Part shown: piece by piece, positions 6,309 to 10,213 of the stretch | Numbering within the stretch: the first letter of the stretch is position 1 | Layout: every line of letters starts with the position of its first letter | Made by a program: the position numbers and the translations under genes | From: Rubrivivax sp. | GTDB lineage: Bacteria; Pseudomonadota; Gammaproteobacteria; Burkholderiales; Burkholderiaceae | DNA: 10,213 nt | NCBI GenBank assembly: GCA_004211235.1 | Contig: SEEY01000089.1 | Span: 1-10,213, forward strand | Direction of reading: 5' to 3' | The notes under the pieces: model-generated | Database searches by the model: none | Told to the model about the DNA's origin: nothing | Seen by the model: only the letters and a program-made list of their open reading frames with translations

Positions 6309-7337
6309 TCAATGGCGCCAGCCCTGGCTCAACGCGGCGACCAGCTGCGCCGCCGATCCCGGCGCGCGGTTCAACGGCAGCGCCTGGCCCGCCCACAGGC
6401 TGATGAAATCGGGATTGCCCGCTTTGGCCGCCGCCTGCCGCATCGGCCGGCTGGCCGCGTTGGGCTGCGGGAAGGCGGGCAAGGCCACGCCTTCCAGTTC
6501 GCGCGTGACGCGGTTGGCCACGCCGCGTGCCAGCCGGCCGGAGAAGGCGCGCGTCAGTGTCGAATCGGCATCGCCGGCCGCCAGCAGCGCGGCGCGGTAG
6601 GCGGGCGACAGCGGACATTCATCCACCAGCAGGAAGGCCGTGCCGACCGTCACCGCGCTGGCGCCGAGCGCCTGCGCCGCCGCCACGCCGCGCGCATCGG
6701 CAATGCCGCCGGCGGCGATGACGGGTATGTCCAGCGCATCGGCGAGCAGCGGCACCAGCGCCATCGTGCCGATCAGCGCGCCTTCTGCCGTGCCCAGGAA
6801 GCCGCCGCGATGGCCGCCACCTTCGTAGCCCTGGGCAACGACCGCATCCACCCCGCTGGCCTGCAGCATGCGGCCTTCGGACAGCTGCGTGGCCGTGGCG
6901 ATGACGGCGAAACCCTGCGCCTTCAACGCCGCCACGCGCGCCACGCCCGGGTCCCCCATGGCGAAGCTGATGACGGCCGGCCGCGCAGCGATGGCCGCCG
7001 CGAGCTGATCCTCGAAGTCTTCCTCGAAACGGTCCGGCCGCGTTGGGGGCGGCAGGCCCAGCTCGGCATGCCACGGGACGAGCAGCGCAAGGTAGTCGCC
7101 GAGCGCGTCGTCGTCGCGCAGCCACGGCTGCGGGCAGAACAGGTTGATGCCGAAGGGATGCGACGTGTGCGACCGGATCTCGGCGGCGATGTCGGCGATG
7201 CGCGTCGGCGACAGGTAGGCGGCGCCGAGCTGGCCGAAGCCGCCGCCCGCACTCACCGCCGCCACGAGCGCGGCGCTGGCGGCCTCGCCGGCCATGGGCG
7301 CCATCCAGATCGGCGGCAGCTGCGGCAGCGCGTTCAT
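6309..7337 (-). CDS. Nitronate monooxygenase-like FMN protein (2-nitropropane dioxygenase family)
   Basis: A 342-residue TIM-barrel flavoprotein. The N-terminal MAPMAGE (12-18) and GGGFGQLGAAYLSP (31-44) are typical first FMN-contact loops. AVISFAMGDP (121-130), then AQGYEGGGHRGG (168-179) containing the conserved histidine H176, PVIAAGGIADARGVAAAQALG (205-225) and AVTVGTAFL (228-236) form the phosphate-binding side of the barrel. Family members oxidise nitronates such as propionate-3-nitronate using O2; others are NADH:quinone reductases, so the reaction is not certain. The first residues follow the barrel directly, with no signal peptide, so it is cytosolic. The start is the ATG at 7337, 2 nt after the MarC stop, so translation is probably coupled; GGTGA inside the end of MarC is the likely ribosome site. 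The pairing with MarC and BtuF-like genes gives no obvious pathway. Confidence 0.87.
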   Translation of the reverse strand: MNALPQLPPIWMAPMAGEAASAALVAAVSAGGGFGQLGAAYLSPTRIADIAAEIRSHTSHPFGINLFCPQPWLRDDDALGDYLALLVPWHAELGLPPPTRPDRFEEDFEDQLAAAIAARPAVISFAMGDPGVARVAALKAQGFAVIATATQLSEGRMLQASGVDAVVAQGYEGGGHRGGFLGTAEGALIGTMALVPLLADALDIPVIAAGGIADARGVAAAQALGASAVTVGTAFLLVDECPLSPAYRAALLAAGDADSTLTRAFSGRLARGVANRVTRELEGVALPAFPQPNAASRPMRQAAAKAGNPDFISLWAGQALPLNRAPGSAAQLVAALSQGWRH

Positions 7338-7339
7338 GT

Positions 7340-7981
7340 TCAGCTCACCGTGCGCGCGGCCAGCACCGGGAACAGCTTGATCAGGCCATCGGCCAGCAGT
7401 TCCACGGCGAGCGCGGCGAGGATCAGGCCCATCAGCCGCGTCATGATGTTGATGCCGGTTTGCCCCAGCACCTTGGCGATCTTGCTGCTGGCCGTGAAGG
7501 CGATGAAGGTCACGGCCGTGACGACGACCCCGTAGCCGCACAGGATGGCCAGCTCCCACCAGACGCGCGTCTTGTCGGCATAGATCACCATGGTCGAGAT
7601 CGTCGCCGGCCCGGTCAGCAGCGGGATGGCCAGTGGCACGACGGCGATGCTGGCGCCGGCGTCGGCCTTGGAGTTGCCTTCGGTGACGTCCTCCTTGCGC
7701 GCCTCGGCCGGCTGGGCGTTCAGCATCTGCAGCGAGCTGATCAGCAGCAGGCAGCCGCCGCCCACCTGGAAGCTTGCCAGCGAGATGCCGAAGAACTCGA
7801 TGATCTTCAGCCCGAACAGCGCCGACAGCGCGATGACGATGCCCGCCGTGCCGGCGCTGACGAGGATGGTGCGGCGCCGCTGCTCGCGCGTCAGGCCGGC
7901 CGTGAAGTGGATGAAGAAGGGCACCACGCCCACCGGATTCACGATGGCAAGCAGCGCGACGAGGGGCTTGTAGATGTCCAT
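7340..7981 (-). CDS. MarC family integral membrane protein
   Basis: A 213-residue membrane protein with six predicted helices (about 5-25, 41-62, 66-86, 113-133, 143-163 and 184-206). The two inverted-repeat halves show the family's signatures: AIVNPVGVVPFF at 12-23 and VPLAIPLLTGPATIST at 115-130. The C-terminal GINIMTRLMGLILAALAVELLADG (176-199) is also typical. A polar loop at about 88-112 separates the halves. Length is normal for MarC/YchE proteins. Despite the name, the family has no proven role in multiple antibiotic resistance, and its substrate is unknown. The start is the ATG at 7981, which opens with MDIYKPLVALLAIVNP; longer in-frame extensions (to 8059) run into the upstream gene and are rejected. 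There is no strong ribosome site. It lies 25 nt after the BtuF-like gene. Confidence 0.9.
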   Translation of the reverse strand: MDIYKPLVALLAIVNPVGVVPFFIHFTAGLTREQRRRTILVSAGTAGIVIALSALFGLKIIEFFGISLASFQVGGGCLLLISSLQMLNAQPAEARKEDVTEGNSKADAGASIAVVPLAIPLLTGPATISTMVIYADKTRVWWELAILCGYGVVVTAVTFIAFTASSKIAKVLGQTGINIMTRLMGLILAALAVELLADGLIKLFPVLAARTVS

Positions 7982-8006
7982 GGCAGCAATTGTGGCGGGT
8001 GGCGCT

Positions 8007-8780
8007 TCAGCGACGCGCGTCGCCGAGCTCGCGCACATAGTCGAGCCCCGCGGCGCCACGCGCGCCCCACCAGCTCAGGCGTTCGCCGTCGACGAGCTGC
8101 ACGCGAGCCTGTGGGCACAGCGCCTGCGCTTCGGCGATGTGCGCAGCGCCAAAACGGTAGGGCTCGGAGCTCAGCAGCACGCGCTCGATGCCGGCCAGCC
8201 AGGGCTCGCGACCGGTCAACGCGGGATACCGGCCGGCGCCGTGCTCGCCGCCCTGCACGTCGGGCCCCGTGCGCCAGCCGGCCTCGGCCAGCAGTGCCGA
8301 GATGTAGGTGTCGCGCGCCACGGTCATCCAGGGCTCGCGCCAGATCAGGTAGAGCACGTTCTGGCCCGGCCAGACCAGCGCGCGGCAACGGGCGAGCGCC
8401 GCGCTGAAGTCGGCCGACAAGGCTGCTGCGCGCTCGTTCACTCCTGGCTGATCGGCGAAGGCGACGCGCAGCTGTTCGAACAGCGCCAGGTTGTCCTCCG
8501 GCCGCTGCGGATGGGTGACGATCACCTCCGGCACGAACGCCCGCAGCGCTTCGGCCGTCTCGCGGCGGTTCTCGTCGACGTTGACGACGACATGCGTCGG
8601 TGCCAGGGCCCGGAGCTTGGCGAGATTGACGTCCTTGGTGCCGCCGACCTTGGGCACGTTCGCGACGATCTCCGCCGGGTGGATGCAGAAGCCGGTGCGG
8701 GCGACGAGAGAAGGCCCGAGACCCAGGGCCACGAGCGTCTCCGTTGCGCTCGGCACGAGGGAGGCGATGCGGGGCTTCAT
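8007..8780 (-). CDS. BtuF-like helical-backbone metal/cobalamin receptor, no signal peptide
   Basis: A 257-residue protein of the periplasmic-binding fold of BtuF/FhuD type, which binds cobalamin or iron chelates. The match is clear at the N-terminus: RIASLVPSATETLVALGLG (4-22), then GFCIHP (30-35), VPKVGGTKDVNLAKLRAL (42-59) and PTHVVVN (61-67); the interdomain helix is near 97-135, and the second lobe has YLIWREPWMTVARDTYISAL (144-163). Most family members start with a signal peptide or lipobox; this one begins MKPRIASLVPS, directly at the first strand, so a cytoplasmic location is implied unless the start is misread. The start is firmly set by an ATGA overlap with the upstream membrane-protein stop (8777-8780), and extending upstream gives no signal sequence in the frame. 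No BtuC or BtuD gene is adjacent. A link to the radical SAM protein through cobalamin is only speculation. Confidence 0.82.
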   Translation of the reverse strand: MKPRIASLVPSATETLVALGLGPSLVARTGFCIHPAEIVANVPKVGGTKDVNLAKLRALAPTHVVVNVDENRRETAEALRAFVPEVIVTHPQRPEDNLALFEQLRVAFADQPGVNERAAALSADFSAALARCRALVWPGQNVLYLIWREPWMTVARDTYISALLAEAGWRTGPDVQGGEHGAGRYPALTGREPWLAGIERVLLSSEPYRFGAAHIAEAQALCPQARVQLVDGERLSWWGARGAAGLDYVRELGDARR

Positions 8781-9676
8781 TCCCGCTCGGTCACCGCCAG
8801 GTAGACGGCGCAGCAACCCCGCAGCCACACCAGCGTTGGCAGCACCAGCGCCAGCGCAAACACCACGCCGCCGCCGATCAACGCCGCCAGCCCCAGGTTG
8901 CCGCCCTGCAGCGGCATGCCGCTGGCGCCGAGGCTGCGCGGCCCCAGCCCCATGACGCCCGCCAGCAGCTGGCGCGCCGGCAGCTCGATGCCCGCGCCCA
9001 GGATGGCCAGACCCGCCAGCAACTGGCCGCCACTGACGACGATGAAGCTCGCGGCCGCGGTGGTCAACGCAACAAGCAGGTAGACCGCCGCCATCAGCAG
9101 TGCGGTTTCCGGCAGTCCATGGCGCAGGCGCTCACGCAGGAACGCCAGCACGCCGGTGCTGTGCTGCCCGGCCCACACGGCCGGCCCGGCCAGGGGCCCC
9201 ACCAGCACGACCAGCACGAAGGCCACACCGCCCAGCAGCAGCACGCCGGTCGGCAGCACCACGGCAAGCAGCGGCGCACCGATCCACGGCCAGCGCGAGG
9301 CCCACAGCAGCGCTGCCAGCACGGCGGTGCCGACGGCGGCCAGTGCCAGGCAGGCCAGCAGGGCCAGCAGCACGCGGTGGCCGCTGCGCAAGGCATCGAA
9401 GAGCGCGTCCTGCGGGTCACGCACGGGCAGGCCGCGAGCCTGGTCCATCAGCATCAGGCCGGTGGTATTGACGCCAAAAAAAGCGACAGCCAGCGCCAGG
9501 CCCATCCACAGGGAGCCGAGCGACGCCTGGTCACGTGCCAGGGCGGATTGCGCCATCGCCACCAGCAGGCCAGCGAAGCAGAAGGCCGACAGCAGGGCGT
9601 AGAGGGCGCGCAGGTTGCGGGGCGCGTCGATGCTGGCGAGCACGCGGGCGAGGGCGGGAAGGAGCGAGGTACTCAT
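8777..9676 (-). CDS. Polytopic membrane protein of unknown function (299 aa)
   Basis: I do not recognise a named family. The protein is very hydrophobic, with about six or seven predicted helices (about 26-44, 53-76, 101-125, 131-165 as one or two, 191-214, 217-231 and 261-285). The N-terminus (about 1-25, with RNLRALYALL) and the loop at about 79-100 (ARGLPVRDPQDALFDALRSG) are polar and probably cytoplasmic. RERLRHGLPE (181-190) is a charged loop. The layout of two hydrophobic halves around a charged linker resembles many uncharacterised conserved membrane proteins of Burkholderiales. The start ATG at 9676 has TAGGAT about 10 nt upstream. It overlaps the BtuF-like start by 4 nt (ATGA), so the two are translationally coupled and may work together, for example as a membrane anchor for the leaderless receptor; that is inference. 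A run of seven T is at 9476-9482 on the coding strand. Confidence 0.8.
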   Translation of the reverse strand: MSTSLLPALARVLASIDAPRNLRALYALLSAFCFAGLLVAMAQSALARDQASLGSLWMGLALAVAFFGVNTTGLMLMDQARGLPVRDPQDALFDALRSGHRVLLALLACLALAAVGTAVLAALLWASRWPWIGAPLLAVVLPTGVLLLGGVAFVLVVLVGPLAGPAVWAGQHSTGVLAFLRERLRHGLPETALLMAAVYLLVALTTAAASFIVVSGGQLLAGLAILGAGIELPARQLLAGVMGLGPRSLGASGMPLQGGNLGLAALIGGGVVFALALVLPTLVWLRGCCAVYLAVTERE

Positions 9677-9905
9677 CGGACGCGCATCCTAGCCATGAGA
9701 TGAAAAGACCCGACCGTGACCGACAGGGTTTGTGCTAGCTCTGAAAAACAACACTTGCCGGAGGGCCGCCGTGCATTTGTTGACCTCGCCACCATAATGA
9801 TTCGCCTGTGTCTGGACGCCGCACCTTCGCTTGAATGGTTCACGATGGGTTGAAGCTCCACATGGTTTTTTGATTTTTGAGTTTGAGAGAAGGAAGGGCT
9901 TCCCC
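9677..9905. other. Divergent intergenic region with AT-rich leader of the RRM gene
   Basis: These 229 nt lie between the starts of the membrane-protein gene and the RRM gene and must hold both promoters. No open frame of note is present. A CATAAT at 9793-9798 and a TTGACC at 9780-9785 are seen but are badly spaced from each other. Bases 9864-9886 are strongly T-rich, an exception in this GC-rich window, and probably belong to the 5' untranslated region of the RRM transcript. I see no sRNA or terminator I can support. Confidence 0.6.
9891..9897 (+). promoter_or_regulatory. Shine-Dalgarno of the RRM gene
   Basis: AGGAAGG lies 8 nt before the ATG at 9906. It overlaps a small inverted repeat (GGAA at 9892-9895 with TTCC at 9900-9903), so access by the ribosome could depend on local folding. 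Confidence 0.65.
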
Positions 9906-10213
9906 ATGGGAAACAAGCTTTACGTGGGCAATCTCGCCTACAGCGTGCGTGACGAATCGTTGCAAGAATCGTTCGGCCAGTTCGGTACCGTGACCTCCGC
10001 AAAGGTCATGATGGACCGCGAAACCGGTCGCTCCAAGGGTTTCGGTTTCGTCGAAATGGGTTCTGACGCCGAGGCGCAAGCCGCGATCAACGGCATGAAT
10101 GGCCAGGCCCTCGAAGGCCGCGCCATCGTCGTGAACGAGGCCCGTCCTCGTGAAGAGCGTCCGGGCGGCTTCGGTGGCGGCGGTGGCCGCTCCGGTGGCG
10201 GCGGCTACGGCGG
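9906..10213 (+). CDS. Glycine-rich single-RRM RNA-binding protein, N-terminal part
   Basis: The first 102 residues are visible; the gene runs off the window edge. It is one RNA recognition motif (about 3-80) with RNP-2 LYVGNL at 5-10 and RNP-1 KGFGFVEM at 44-51, including the aromatic RNA-stacking residues Y6, F46 and F48. From residue about 87 it becomes a Gly-rich tail (GGFGGGGGRSGGGGYGG). This layout is that of bacterial/cyanobacterial Rbp-type proteins, which bind RNA and are often induced by cold; in Betaproteobacteria such genes are common singletons. The length is probably near 120-170 residues in full. The ATG at 9906 has a good ribosome site and an AT-rich leader. It is divergent from the membrane-protein gene and looks monocistronic from this end. 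Confidence 0.93.
   Translation, partial: MGNKLYVGNLAYSVRDESLQESFGQFGTVTSAKVMMDRETGRSKGFGFVEMGSDAEAQAAINGMNGQALEGRAIVVNEARPREERPGGFGGGGGRSGGGGYG

Noticed and set aside
6312..7535. A 407-residue plus-strand open frame opposite the nitronate monooxygenase and MarC genes.
   Set aside because: It runs across two real genes, is Arg/Gln-rich and has no domain or ribosome site.
7982..8059. N-terminal extension of MarC to 8059.
   Set aside because: The extra residues lack membrane character, overlap the BtuF-like gene, and MarC proteins normally start just before the NPVG motif.
8180..8345. Repeated CAGGGCTCGCG words near 8203 and 8332 as a direct repeat.
   Set aside because: Both encode REPW within the BtuF-like protein, too short to call a repeat; likely chance or a short protein motif.
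9780..9798. TTGACC plus CATAAT as a promoter for the RRM gene.
   Set aside because: Only 7 nt separate the two boxes, far from the 16-18 nt needed; neither has a good partner at proper spacing.

Overview
The window is GC-rich chromosomal DNA (only the short intergenic stretch before the last gene is AT-rich) with dense genes, short spacers, strong GC bias at third codon positions and long open antisense frames. Gene content and a recognisable betaproteobacterial palindromic repeat point to a Burkholderiales bacterium, probably near Rubrivivax, Roseateles or Leptothrix. This placement is inference; no rRNA or marker gene is present.

Left part (1-3441). The window opens inside the last membrane segments of an AEC-family permease on the plus strand. 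It converges on a two-gene minus-strand unit: a B12-binding-type radical SAM protein (1081-3069) followed 44 nt later by an orphan ParA-type ATPase (269-1036) with a perfect Shine-Dalgarno. The radical SAM gene carries a GC-rich palindromic repeat of about 93 nt, inserted in frame exactly between its two domains. Divergent from it is a 90-residue conserved-looking gene of unknown function (3139-3411), which ends in a hairpin shared with the next convergent unit.

Middle and right part (3439-9676), all on the minus strand and read from right to left. The order is: a polytopic membrane protein of unknown function; a BtuF-like helical-backbone receptor without a visible signal peptide (4-nt overlap); a MarC-family membrane protein (25-nt gap); a nitronate monooxygenase-like flavoprotein (2-nt gap); then, after a 115-nt gap, a GMC-family FAD oxidoreductase related to choline/alcohol dehydrogenases; and a periplasmic solute-binding-like protein (40-nt gap). 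The first four are packed like one operon. The last two may form a second transcription unit.

Right end (9677-10213). A 229-nt divergent intergenic region, with an AT-rich leader rare in this DNA, precedes a glycine-rich single-RRM RNA-binding protein of the cold-responsive type, cut by the window edge.

Most of this is ordinary housekeeping or accessory metabolism. No phage, CRISPR, toxin-antitoxin, tRNA or rRNA was found. The points most worth a second look are the in-frame palindromic repeat in the radical SAM gene, the radical SAM/ParA pairing, the leaderless BtuF-like protein coupled to a membrane protein, and the possible translation-initiation switch in front of the RRM gene.
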